Of a stretch of DNA of 64,000 nucleotides, positions 30,988 through 42,521 are shown piece by piece. Numbering within the stretch: position 1 is the first letter of the stretch; each line of letters begins with the position of its first letter. A program made the position numbers and the translations under genes. Under the pieces are notes generated by a model. It did no database searches. It was not told the DNA's origin and saw only the letters and a list, made by a program, of their open reading frames with translations. The DNA lies in NCBI GenBank assembly GCA_021613535.1, contig CP075494.1, forward strand, positions 2,666,001 to 2,730,000, given 5' to 3'. This DNA is from Adineta vaga. Taxonomy: Eukaryota; Rotifera.

Positions 30988-33873
30988 CTGTGTGAAGAGA
31001 AGTATTATAGACATCCTTTTGAAAATGAATAAAATTCTCAATTAATAGAGAGACTCGAAAAACGGAAGGATATATAAGATGGTTCATTTCTTTTGTAATA
31101 GTTGTTCTTGACATTATTTCAATAAAAGATTGTATTTCAGAGTTTTCTGAACTTTTTCCTTTCACACGTTTTACATCTATTGAATTAAACTCATACAATG
31201 ACCCTGGATCAGTCAATAACGGCTAACTTGTCACAAATGACTCATCCAAACTGGCAACAACTTTAATTGATATGGTGGACGGAATAGAATGCAGACATCA
31301 CCGTTCGTATAACTGGCCGCATCAAACGTTATTCTATTTGAATGTATGAATGGTTTTTTATTGAAATTAGAATTTCTTCTTGAGAAATATATTATGAAGA
31401 ATATCATTGAAAAATGATAATTGACCTTCTTTTTATTCAACTTGAACTAAAAGAGAAACAAAAACTAAAGAAAAAATCTTCCTTTCTTTTTTTGCAAGAA
31501 AAATTGTGTAATATCATCTAAGTAAAAAATGATCAAACTTGATTATTCGAAAACAATGTGAAAATAGAAAAATTATCGACGAGAGTTGTTTTATATTCTT
31601 TGTATAATCTTGGAATAGAAATGTGTTCATTAATTAAAGAAAAGATTGTATAACATTTTCTTTTTGTTATATTATCAAAAATTGTATACAGGTCAAGAAG
31701 TAAGTTTAGAAAAGAAATTTATTCTTTTTTTCTTCTTATGAATTTTCAATTAATTATATTTTTAGAAAAAAATTAAATAAATCTACGTAATAACTAAAAA
31801 AAGAATCGTTTTTATTTCATATTTATTATTCACTTTACACTAATTTTTATGATTTGTTAAGAAATCATAAAAAAAATCTTTAAAACCAATAAAATCGTTT
31901 TTTTTCATTAATGAAAGTATGAAATTGATTGTGAATGATACAATTTTGATAAACTCATACGGTTTAATCATATACCTATTGAAATGAGAAAAATAAATAT
32001 TCTTCATAAAATCCAGTCGAATTTTTATCGCTAAATGTAGCCTTGGGAGTACTAGAGTAAACAAAAACTGAACATCACACTCATTCTTATATCTTTAAAT
32101 TTGTTCAAAAAATCTCATATAGAAATTGCGCAGTTTGAAAGAGAAGAATGGTAGACTATATTGAGATATGCATGAATAAAGTCTGGCTTTTTGTTCTTCT
32201 CCGAAGTAAAATAAAATAATTCTTGATTTGATTAAATTAAACAATGATTCTGAATAAATTCATTTTTTAAATAAAAAATATAAAGACAATATTGGTTGTT
32301 TTCAAACAAAAGAAAATGCAAAGAATAGATTTTGAAAATTTAATCGATGCATTAAATGAAATTACTGTAAAGTTTAATCGGTCTGTTATTTAGATATTCA
32401 TTAAAGTCATATATAACAAATTTATCAGTTCAATCTTTTCATTTTCAATGGATTAATTTTAGAAATAAACAAACTCGTCGCTCAAAAAGAAATTCAATAT
32501 TTTCGTTATGATTCGAGCATCAAAGAAGCTGATTGTTGTTTCATCAACGGTAGAGAAGCCATCGAATGATAGGTAAACTTATACAACCGTCTTCACGATG
32601 AGAATTGACCAGAATCTATTAAGAAGAATAACGAGGTGATCATACAGAAGGAGACTGGAGGGTATTCAATTAGAGATTTTACTGTAAAATCTTTCTTTTG
32701 TCATATCCATCAGAGATTTGTTTAGTGTAATTCATACATGAAAAGAACGAATATAAAACATTTTCTGATTTATTTTTCGAGTTTTCAATATTTTTAAGAT
32801 AAATATTAAAATTACGACGACACAATGTTGTATATTTAATTCAACATAATGAAGAAAAGCCATAAGCCCTTTAAACAAACGTTCTTTCCTACTCTCATTT
32901 TATTAAAAATATTGAATAAATTACAACACATGTATTTATGAACATATGAGGAGATCATTATAAGAGATTAATATCATATTCAATGACTTTACACTACATC
33001 AGATAAATGAAAAAAAAACGTTTTTTATATAAATACTTTCATTTGAATAGTTTAAATATTGGTATATTAATCCTCGTATTTCAAAGTCTATTTTTTCGCG
33101 ATAAACAATCGAATAGATATTTTTCTGTTTTGAAGAAGTATCTGATTGAACCTTATGAGTTTATCGAAAATTAAGATTTTATAACATTTTCTTCAGTTAA
33201 AGAAAATTTTTTCTTAATAAATTCTAAATGAAATGTAATAAAGAAGTAAAATAAAACGTTAGTCTTTGTTATTAAATGTATTCTTTTCAAATTGCGATTA
33301 ACCCTGAAGCTTCAATAAGATTCTCTCTCTCGCTTATTTTTTTTTCAAAAGAATTTGCGTATAAGAGAGAGAGAGAGAGATAGTCATGTTTTTGTCTCTA
33401 ATATCTACATAAGACAACTATACGTTATTTATCATTCATTTTATAAAAATATAGTAAGTTGAAGTATATACTATTTATTTCACCTTTTTTTTTCTCTTAA
33501 TATTCTGTTTAAGTGAAAGATGTATGAGAATAATACGGAGGCTTCTCGATTAAGATAATTCATTTGAAACTTTGTATTTCAATTGAAATTCGAAGTTTAA
33601 TCCAACTATCTTTTCGATGGTTTTAATAAAGAAAAGATTCGATAAAATATTAAAATCTTTTTTAAATCTTATTTAGTTCAATTCAATTTTGATACGAATG
33701 GGTAATCGATTGGGAACTTCATCAAGTAAGACTTATTTTAAGTAGTATCACATATTTCATGTTTTGGAGACGTACCCTCATCTTTCACTAGAGACCAGCT
33801 CATCTCTAAAGCGCGGAATATGTGACATTGATTGTTGAAGAGATGAAAATTTCACTCGATTGATTTTTGTTAG
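30988..33873. other. long AT-rich gene-free stretch
   Basis: No supported gene in about 2.9 kb. A (GA)n tract at 33364-33380 faces a CT tract near 33322. A 36-codon open piece ending at 32569 (EINKLVAQKEIQYFRYDSS...) looks like coding sequence after a TTTTAG acceptor but has no partner exon. A copy of the ATCTCTAAAGCGCGGAATAT repeat lies at 33800-33830. Confidence 0.4.
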
Positions 33874-34948
33874 AAACAATTCGTGCAACTCCTGTTCCAA
33901 TTCAAGATCTTTGGCTTCAAAATCAAACATTTCGTATTCGTGATCATTTGTATACATTAATTCAACGACGTGGTGGAGGAACATTTGGATCAGTTTGGGC
34001 ATCATCAGATGTTAATGGTTAGAGAAAAAAAAAGGAAAATATTTTCTTTTCTTTTAAAATAGAAATGGTTTTTTTTCAGGTAATTATGTTGCTGTTAAAG
34101 TATTTGATTTAAATCGTTTTCGTCAAAATGTGACAACACAAGAAATATTAAAATCATTTAAAGATGAAAATGAAATCATTTGTCAAATTCGTAATGTTCA
34201 TCAATATATAATTGAAGTTTATGGATATGATTTTGATGCACATAGAAATGTCATATTAGTTTCAATGGAATTAGCAAATGAATCTTTAACTAATCGTGTT
34301 CAATATCTTCATGAAAATATTTCTAAATCAAATTTATTAAGAAATGATTTTATTTCTGCTAAAGATCGAAAAGATTTATGGATTCAATTAGTTAATATTC
34401 TTCTTGTTCTTCATCAATTTAATATTGTAAATAATTATTCTTTATTTTTCCTTCAATTGTCAATTTTGTTTATTCATTTTTTAGGTTCATCGAGATTTAA
34501 AACCAGATAGTTTTGTACTTGTTGGATCAGTTTTAAAACTTATTGATTTAGGTATTGCAACAAAAGAAATTTCAAAGTAAGAAACTTTTATTGAAAAGAT
34601 TTTAAAAAAAAATGTTTTTTTTTTTGGAATAGATTAACATCTCATTATACAGGTCGACGACGAATAACAGTTGGAACACGTTATTTTAGTGGTCCTGAAT
34701 GTTTAACAGGTCAATATTCTGTAACAACAAAAGCTGATATTTGGTCAATTGGAGCTATACTTTATTATTTAACTTATGGTATTCCACCAATTTATGAATC
34801 AGCTCAACATCCAATTGGTCATTTTAAAACTGATTCATCATTAGTTGAAAATATTCTTCAATCATGTTTAATTAAAAATCCTAATCGACGAGCATCACAT
34901 CAATGGCTTTTAAAACATCCATTAACAAATACCAATGTTCTTCTCTAA
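33874..34948 (+). CDS. MPS1/TTK-like protein kinase domain, four exons, 5' end not found
   Basis: Exons are 33874-34017, 34080-34426, 34485-34576 and 34633-34948, with introns of 62, 58 and 56 nt, all canonical and in phase. The kinase domain runs from the glycine loop (GGGTFGSV), the VAVK lysine, the HRDLKPDSF catalytic loop and IDLGIA (DLG instead of DFG) to VGTRYFSGPE and DIWSIGAILYYLTYG, stopping with LLKHP. The VGT.Y...PE and ILYY.TYG pattern is closest to MPS1/TTK, a dual-specificity kinase of the spindle checkpoint. There is no N-terminal region: sequence upstream of the first exon is dispersed repeat. It is either a short MPS1-like paralogue with an unseen 5' exon or a truncated copy. 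Confidence 0.7.
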
Positions 34949-35540
34949 TTCTTTATATATTTCATTTACATTTATTTATTCAAATAAATTATTTAAATCT
35001 AAATTTAGATCTTTTTCTTTTCTTTTCTTTTAGAAAATTATCAATATTTCAAATATAAAATAGATAACTTTAACTTAGTAATTGAATAAAATATAATTCA
35101 ATTTTTAGTTTTTTTTCATTTATTCTTTCTTCTATCGAAACAATATTTATTTACAAGGTCATCTTCTTTTTATACGTTGATAAGATAAAAGACATTTACA
35201 TTGATTACAAAAAGGTATCAAATATGAAAAGAAGAATTGTGAACTGCTTCTCGTGATGAGAAATATAAACATAGACTCCGACCTCCAATATAACTGCAAG
35301 ATTGGATAGAATTCTAATAGATCTTAATCGTAGATTATCAATAAAATCAAGCCTATCGTATTTATTGGGACTAGAAGAAGATCATCATGAGAAGAGATAC
35401 ATTTCACAGGAAAGAAAGAAAATGTGCACGTCGTGAGCAGAAAGAAAACATATATATATATATATGTGTGTACAAGATAACGTTATGAAGTATAACAATC
35501 GTTGACGTTAACATCGAGTAAATTTGAATAATTCTTTGAA
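34949..35540. other. intergenic
   Basis: AT-rich, with a short (TA)n patch at about 35452-35466 upstream of the methyltransferase. Nothing else. Confidence 0.4.
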
Positions 35541-36578
35541 ATGACTAATAATTCAATAAAAGGTATGTCAGATAATTATAATCTACATTCATCTCCTCAA
35601 TTAGCATTGATTCAATCATCAATATCATTGATAAAAAAAGGAATTGAATATCTTCATATAAATGAATCATTATCTCCAATAATTATTGCTGATTTTGGTT
35701 CATCACATGGAATGAATTCAATTTATATAATGAATATTATTATTAATTTAATAAAAGAAATGAAAAATATCAAACAAGAATCATTTCTAATTATTCATAA
35801 TGATTTACCAACAAATAATTGGAATTCATTATTTCATTTATTAAATCAACAAAATCAATCTTATTTTAGTTTAGCAAATGGTTGTTCTTTTTATAATCGT
35901 TGTCTTCCATCCAATTGTCTAACAGTTGCTTTTTCTTCTGCATCACTTCATTGGCTTTCTAAAAAGCCATGTAATATATCAAATCATTGTATATCAGTTT
36001 ATGCTAAAGATAAAGAACTTGAATTATTTGAAAATCAAGGAAGAATTGATTATGAAAATTTTTTAGAAAATCGTTCAATTGAATTAATAAAAAATGGAAT
36101 ACTTATTCTTATTATAAATTGTCTTAATGAATACGGTTTAACAATGGTTGAAAATATTTATGAATTATTATATAAATGTGCTCAATTATGTTTATTTACA
36201 AATGAAGAATTAGAAGAATTTACAATTCCTGTTTATATTCGTTCATTTAATCAATGTGTTGATCAACAACTTTTTGAAAAATATTCATTTCAATTAATTC
36301 ATTCATCAACAACTTCAGTTGATTTTCAATTTTATGAACAATTAATAAATAATGAAATTAATTTAGAAGAATTTGCTCAAAAACAAACAGGTTTTATTCG
36401 TGTTGTAATTGAATCAATTTTAAAACAAACATTAGAATTTACTAAAAAACGTGCAAATAATGAAATTAGTCAATTAATAAATCAATTTTGGAATTATTAT
36501 TATCAAGAAATTATTGAAAATCCACAAAATTTTCAAATCAAATGTTGTCAAGCTTATGTTATTCTTAAAAAAATTTAA
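35541..36578 (+). CDS. SABATH-family SAM-dependent carboxyl methyltransferase
   Basis: Single exon, 345 aa, close to the usual 350-380. Residues 14-30 (YNLHSSPQLALIQ) match the substrate/SAM-binding start of SABATH enzymes. Motif I is IADFGSSHGMNSIYIM, then comes NDLPTNNWNSLF (the conserved NDLP.NDFN.LF segment) and SSASLHWLSKKP (the S.S.HWLS..P segment). In plants this family methylates the carboxyl group of salicylate, jasmonate, IAA and related small acids; some bacteria, fungi and a few animals also carry members. The substrate here is unknown. There are no introns, and codon use matches the AT-rich neighbours, so any transfer would be old. Stands alone, 440 bp before a receptor gene. Confidence 0.85.
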   Translation: MTNNSIKGMSDNYNLHSSPQLALIQSSISLIKKGIEYLHINESLSPIIIADFGSSHGMNSIYIMNIIINLIKEMKNIKQESFLIIHNDLPTNNWNSLFHLLNQQNQSYFSLANGCSFYNRCLPSNCLTVAFSSASLHWLSKKPCNISNHCISVYAKDKELELFENQGRIDYENFLENRSIELIKNGILILIINCLNEYGLTMVENIYELLYKCAQLCLFTNEELEEFTIPVYIRSFNQCVDQQLFEKYSFQLIHSSTTSVDFQFYEQLINNEINLEEFAQKQTGFIRVVIESILKQTLEFTKKRANNEISQLINQFWNYYYQEIIENPQNFQIKCCQAYVILKKI

Positions 36579-37020
36579 AAATATCATTTACAAAACGAAA
36601 TTTTCTCTTTAGATTTTACTTTTTGTATTTTCCGAGAAAATTTCTTTCGAATTAATCAGTATTTTAAAGAATAAAAGATAAATGAAACGAGACGGACTTT
36701 GTTGGGTGTGGATTTTATCCTTTTCTGTCTGAGAAGATACCCACACCCACACCTCACACCCTTATTTGATCTGAATCAGTGCATTTAGTTTTTAAAGATA
36801 TAAATATCTATTCTAGTCACGCATAATGAGCGAGATTTATTTAAATATCATTATTCATTCTTAACAATCATGAAATATGAGTGCATTAACTTCTTTTCGT
36901 CAAATTAAACTCAACTTTATGACACATGTGATAATGTCGAATATCCTTGGGACGTCATGCAAACTAGTTTGTATATATATCATAGTTTCTCAAACGTAAA
37001 TAAACTAGTTTTTATAAAAA
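36579..37020. other. intergenic with hairpin R14
   Basis: A TATATATAT-like box at about 36972 lies 50 bp upstream of the next ATG and is a plausible core promoter element. Confidence 0.4.
36703..36763. repeat. telomere-like hairpin R14
   Basis: The left arm is short (TGGGTGTGG); the right side is CCCACACCCACACCTCACAC with GAGAAGATA before it, like the loop of R1 and R17. Confidence 0.6.
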
Positions 37021-37977
37021 ATGTCCTCAGATGATGCGACAATCGCCACTTTATTAACAATTCAAGAATACTTACAAAAATATTTTAGTTTATTTATAAT
37101 TTTTATTACTTCAATTGGTAATATATGTAATTTTATTGTATTTCTTTACATTCCACCATTAAATAAACATCCAAATGCTTTGTTTGTGATCGCTTCAGCA
37201 ATTGGAAGTTTTATTTTTGTAAATACTGCTTTATGGTCAACTGTCATAAATATGTTTACTAAATTTAACTTAACCAATCAATCATTATTTTGGTGTAAAG
37301 TATATACATGGTTTTATTATTCAACTGGATGTTTTAGTTTTATGTGTCATTGTTTTGCAGCATTAGGACAATGTCTTTTAGTTTCTCAAACAATTCTATG
37401 GCAACAATTTTTAACACGTACAAAAACCAAAGTAATTATTATCATTACAGCTATTATTTGGTTATTAATATTTATTCCATTACCACTTTTTAATCATCTT
37501 GTTCGAACAGTATCTGGAACATTTTCATGTCGAAATTCTTTACAAATAATAAGTGCTTATGCTAATTATTGGATTGTAGTTGGTTATTATCTTTTGCCTA
37601 CCTTATTAATTTTTATATTAATTATTTTAACATTTTATTATTTACGACAATTATTGCAACGACGTCGTCATATTGAAGGTGTTATAACACGTATGATGTT
37701 AATTCAAATGTTTGTTATATTATTAAGTGGTATTCCCGCAGCTACATGTGCTATTTATTCAATAGTTACAATGAAAGTACCTAAAACACGTTTAAGATCA
37801 TCATATGAAGCTACGATATATCTTATATTTATTTTATTAACTTTTTTAACAAATGGAGCATCATTTTGGATTTATTTATTCACATCTGCAACATTTCGAA
37901 AACATGTAAAAGAATTTTTATTGAAAACAAAATTATTTAACGATCGTATCAAACCAATATCAACAATAAATACATGA
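37021..37977 (+). CDS. rhodopsin-like seven-transmembrane receptor (orphan)
   Basis: Single exon, 318 aa. TM1 has GNICNF, and TM3 follows a Cys-containing loop (FWCKVYTWFYYSTGCFSFM). The DRY box is replaced by ALGQCLL, so classical G-protein coupling is uncertain. TM5, TM6 (MFVILLSGIPAATCAIYSI) and TM7 (FLTNGASFWIYLF) are clear. C-terminal tail is short and basic. It is in the same broad group as the other small bdelloid receptors, but the missing DRY is notable. Confidence 0.82.
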   Translation: MSSDDATIATLLTIQEYLQKYFSLFIIFITSIGNICNFIVFLYIPPLNKHPNALFVIASAIGSFIFVNTALWSTVINMFTKFNLTNQSLFWCKVYTWFYYSTGCFSFMCHCFAALGQCLLVSQTILWQQFLTRTKTKVIIIITAIIWLLIFIPLPLFNHLVRTVSGTFSCRNSLQIISAYANYWIVVGYYLLPTLLIFILIILTFYYLRQLLQRRRHIEGVITRMMLIQMFVILLSGIPAATCAIYSIVTMKVPKTRLRSSYEATIYLIFILLTFLTNGASFWIYLFTSATFRKHVKEFLLKTKLFNDRIKPISTINT

Positions 37978-38563
37978 CACAAACACTTTTTTTTGTAAAT
38001 AAATTTTCACGCAAGAAATGTTTTGAATAGTCTCGATTTACACACGTTTGTAGGATTGTTCTTTTTCTGAACACGCAATATTCATTATAGTTTATTCTAA
38101 AGCGGTGTATTGAACTTGATATATATATATGTTTATATCATTCTGATCATGCACCCATTCATCGAGATGATTATGATAACTTATTACGTATTGGTAATGA
38201 ATTAGTAACATCATACCCTCATCATTTGCCCTGTGGCGACAACTAGGTTTTTTTTACAGTAAAAATTAAATTAGATTAATTGTTAGAATACTCTTTCAAA
38301 CTACTATGAAATTAACATATTCACCAAAATCGAAAAGAGAAGTATAAAATCAATAATAAAAATCATAAAAGGCAAATGTTCGTGACAACCGTATTAGATA
38401 TGGTGACGCTAAACAAGCATGCATTCCCATTCATAACAGATAGCTTGATAAATGTTGAAGACTTTATGTAAACACGGAGATTCACAAAATGACTATTTTC
38501 ATTCAAAAAGAAAAGATAACATTCATCATGATATGTATATAATCATTTATATTTGAGAACAAA
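37978..38563. other. intergenic
   Basis: The stretch 38150-38247 reads as a short coding-like piece (HAPIHRDDYDNLLRIGNELV...) ending in TAG, of unknown origin. The rest is AT-rich. Confidence 0.35.
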
Positions 38564-39773
38564 ATGTTGCTTACTTTATCTTTCACTTTATTAATCATTT
38601 GTGAATACATCAAGATCGAGGTTAATGGTGCTCGGTGGACACCTGAGAAAGCAAATGCATGGTATGCTGAACAGCCTTGGTATTTTGGAGCCAATTTTGT
38701 ACCTTCATCTTCCGTCAATGTAATTGATATGTGGCGAACCTTTGATACAGTTACTATAGAACGTGAACTTGAATGGGCTTCAAGTATCAATATGAATGTA
38801 ATGCGTGTTTTTCTTCATGTTCTTTTCTATCAACAGGATGCTGCCGGTTATCTTGAAAAGATTAACGATTTTCTTACTATTGCTGATCGATTTAAGATCA
38901 AAGTAATATTTGTTCTCTTCGATGAATGTTGGCGACCTGATCCCAAATTAGGTCCACAGCCGGAACCTATACCAGGTCAGCATAATTCTCAGTGGGTACG
39001 ATGTCCTGGGCAAGCCTTACTTTTGGATCAGAGCAAATGGTTTCTCTTGAAACGGTGCGTAGAAAAAGTATCAGTGAAAAAAACAGCTGATTTGTATTTG
39101 TATTAGATATACGAGAGATATTCTCTCTCATTTTTCCACCGATTCTCGCGTTGTTATATGGGATCTGTACAATGAACCTCAAGGTAGTCACCAAGTACCT
39201 ATCGTTTTACCTCTTCTTCATGAGATTTACTCTGCTGCTATTGCAGCTGATCCCAATCAACCACTTACATTTGGTATTGCTGGTCCATTGAATGAACCAT
39301 TAGCTCAATTTGAATTAGAAACATCCGATATAATTTCTTTTCATAACTATAGTCCCTTGGATAATCTCATGGAACAAGTCACTACATTACGACAGTTCAA
39401 TCGACCACTGATTTGTACTGAATACATGGCTCGAACGATTGGTAGTACCTTTCACACACACACTGTTTATTTTTACAAAGAAAATATCGGTGCTGTCAAC
39501 TGGGGACTTGTAGCTGGTAAAACTCAAACATATTTTCCATGGGGATCACCTGTTAATGCCAGTATTCCACTTGTATGGTTTCATGATATTTTCAATGCAA
39601 GTGGTAAACCTTATTCGATATATGAAGTCCAATTTTTCAAAGATCTCCAACAAACAACTTTACAATCTTTTCTTGCAAAAAATCTAATGAAACTAATAAT
39701 GTTATTATGCTTTGTTTTCTCTATGATCTTTGCTTATTTAACACGAAAATCATTCACAAACAGTATGAAATAA
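38564..39773 (+). CDS. glycoside hydrolase family 5-like enzyme, membrane-anchored
   Basis: Exon 1 is 38564-39054 and exon 2 is 39107-39773, with a 52-nt intron (GTGCGT/TTAG), giving 385 aa. Residues 1-22 are a signal peptide and residues of about 350-372 a C-terminal membrane helix (LIMLLCFVFSMIFAYL), so the enzyme probably faces the outside. The fold is a (beta/alpha)8 hydrolase: NVMRVFLHV early, the acid/base Glu187 in WDLYNEP, and the likely nucleophile Glu269 in ICTEYMAR, then VNWGLVAGKTQTYFPWGS. Glucan or mannan chains are the usual GH5 substrates. The sequence looks bacterial-like, but it has a spliceosomal intron, so if transferred it has been adapted. Confidence 0.78.
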
Positions 39774-39815
39774 ACAGCAGAGAATTTGATGATATAGAAC
39801 TGAATGGATTGACAT

Positions 39816-39876
39816 CTTGAGGGTGTATAGAAACGGATAGTAACTTGGTCACATTTACATGCATACCCTCACCCAT
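39816..39876. repeat. telomere-like hairpin R15
   Basis: TTGAGGGTGTATAG on the left and CATACCCTCACCC on the right, with a loop of about 30 bp unlike the other copies. Confidence 0.6.
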
Positions 39877-39930
39877 CGCATTGCTTTTAATAGCTTTCGT
39901 CTATATTTATTTCACAGTGTTACAGGTGCC

Positions 39931-39991
39931 TTGAGGATGGGTGTGAGTTGGTTGTCTCTATCCACAACCGCACCCACACCCACACCCTCAG
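39931..39991. repeat. telomere-like hairpin R16
   Basis: TTGAGGATGGGTGTGAGTTG pairs with CCACAACCGCACCCACACCC and ends CTCAG. It lies 55 bp from R15, the closest pair in the window. Confidence 0.7.
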
Positions 39992-40071
39992 AAACATTAG
40001 AATGAGGATGAGGATTTTGATATGTAAGTAAACTATACTCTCAAAAATCATATGTTTGTTTACAATAAATC

Positions 40072-41848
40072 TCATAATAAAAAATAATTACCATGAGTAT
40101 AATTATAAATAATACAATTTGAACGATTAAATCGAGTTTGTTGTGTTTCTAACCATTCCATTGTTAATTGTTTAGTCATTGATTCTTTTCTTTGTGAAGA
40201 AGTATTTTTCGGAATAAATACAAATAAATAATTTAATGCAAGCATTTCTATTAAAATATAATCCACTGTATTCGAATTTGTTTGAATACCTATTGATAAA
40301 CATTCACATTTATTCTTAAAAATTGACACTAATTGTTCAATTTCATATCTATTTAAACATTCGAATAGATTTTTATATGATTGAAATTTTAGCAAACGAA
40401 TTTTTTCTGATAAATGATTACATATATGAATATCTCGCCAATTATCTGTTAATTTTATTAATTGACTTTTTTTTAATGTCAATGAATACAATCGAGGTGT
40501 ATTATCGAATAAAATTCGAAATTGTTCAATTGAAACACATCCAAATGTATCAATATGAAATTCTTCTAATTTATTTAATATATTTAACCAATATATCGAT
40601 TGAAATTCACTGTTAACTACTAACTTAATTATATTGCATCGATTAAAAGTATTATTTGGTTTTATATTATCTTCTATTGTTAATGTTTTGATATTCTGAT
40701 AAATATTTCTATGATTATCACGTGATGAATTTGAAAATAGATTTTTAAAAGAATTTTTCTGTATTATCAATGCTTCTAAAGGATATGGTAATGTATAAAA
40801 TATCATAGATTTGATATTTCTTTGATGTGTTGGATTAGAACATATATGATAAACGATAAACCATTGTTTTTCTTCGATATAGAATGGTGTAGAATATGAA
40901 ATAATCAATTGTTTTAGATTTTCTGCTGATAATGGATAAAAATGGAATAAAATTGAAAGATTTTTAATGAGGGAAATGATGAATGAATCAAATTTTCCCA
41001 TTGATCACCAAATATTGGTGCTTGTGATGTAATTTGATAAATTTCAAGTTTAATTAATTGAGATAAATCAAGAAGAGAATCGAATATGAAACAATATTCC
41101 ATACTAATCATGAAAGTAAGTTTCAGCTTTTGAATTCCGATTGGCCAGTGAAATTTCGTTTTATTTCCACAATTATGATCAATTGTACATTCAATAGTTT
41201 CGAGTTGAGTGAAATTCTAAACGAAAAATTAATCAATTACATTCACAGCGAATGAAAACTTCGGGATTTCAGGGACTCGAAATGTACGCGGAAAGTTGGA
41301 GTCTGTTGTTTCTATATGAATGTTTATCGCATACCTGAATCCAATCTATAATTATACATGAACGAAAAACAAGCTTTTTAAGTTTTGATAAATTGAATGG
41401 TAAAATATTTTTTCCACATAATGAATCGATTGATAAAGAATGTAAATTAATTAATAATGGAAGTAGAGAAAAAACTAATTTTTGAGTTTTAGTTTGAAGA
41501 TTTCCGATGGTTAATGATTGTAATTGAGAAAAGGATTTTTTAGATAAATAATTTTCAATCATATAATCCACCCAAAATAGGTTTTTGGTTATTATCAAAT
41601 ATTCGTAACGATTTCCATTGATTTGTATTATAGGATTGAAAAATTAAATCACATTTGGATTTTTTCATTGAATTAAAATCAAATCTTTGACAATATTGGA
41701 GAATTAATGATTGAAAACGATGATTTAAATATGAAAATGCAATATTTACATCAATTGAAGTTAAATATGAAAATATTTTAATAAATAATTCATTAAGAAT
41801 ATTTTCTAATATTGTTAAATAATTCTTATTGTTTCTGTTATTTTCCAT
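40072..41848 (-). pseudogene. F-box/LRR-like protein with two frame breaks
   Basis: The minus strand starts with an F-box (LNELFIKIFSYLTSIDVNIA) in the frame from 41848. The sequence continues in another frame from about 41590 (FSQLQSLTIGNL) to a GTATGC donor at 41334. A 118-nt intron follows, and the third block starts at 41216 (NFTQLETIECTI). The frame slips again around 40930-40960, after which a long block to 40072 finishes the LRR-like region and the tail RFNRSNCIIYNYTHG. Such proteins are abundant in bdelloids and would act as SCF substrate adaptors. With intact frames it would be about 570 aa. The splice borders are preserved, so decay is recent or the breaks are assembly errors. Confidence 0.65.
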
Positions 41849-42521
41849 TTTGTGTTTTTCTCTTCATATGCATGTGTTATTATATTGATAGAGTAATTGC
41901 ATCACTTCAATGTAAAAAAATATGAGTCAGCGAGAAAAGAAAATTTTTATGTAAGGGAATTACGGTGATGGTTGTAAACATTTGTGAACGTATGTTGAGA
42001 AAAAAAAAACAATAGAAATAATGAAGAGCATTTGTCGCAAGTTAAACAAAACAAAATGGGACTACACCACTGTGTTCATGATAGCGGTTGACGTTATTCA
42101 TCGAAAATACATATAGAAATAATATAGACGACATTTTTGTTAGTCTTTCTAAATTCCCTTAATTTTTGTATTAAAAAGATGATTATAGAAAATGGTTAGT
42201 CACGAATAATAAAAGCGACCATAACTTTTCATAGGCCTATTGGGATTTTATTATTTTTTTTTCAGATGATACATTTTTATCAATTGTTTCTATGTTTTTT
42301 ATATGAATAACGTCAATTTATTGAGCGCGGTCGAAACTTTGTACCCATTCTTTAGATTAGTGAAAAAGCAATCTGTTGTCAGCTTTACTTTTTCAAGTTC
42401 ATATGATATTCGAATTTCAATTGAAAGTTTTTGTATTTATTTTTCAAATAAGAAGATTTACAATGAGATTAGACAAATATTGATTTCGAACATCACGATA
42501 GAGAAAGAAAGTAATTGAACT
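41849..42521. other. intergenic
   Basis: Between the start of the F-box gene and the stop of the next minus-strand receptor; nothing recognised. Confidence 0.4.

Larger units (their letters stand above)
39774..40071. other. short intergenic region with two hairpins
   Basis: It separates two convergent genes and consists largely of hairpins R15 and R16. Confidence 0.5.

Noticed and set aside
30977-32064. Minus-strand frames of 69-79 aa after the receptor
   Set aside because: AT-rich chance frames without domains, splice logic or neighbours to support them.
33778-34005. Minus-strand 75-aa open frame
   Set aside because: Antisense of the first kinase exon; the + strand contains the glycine loop.
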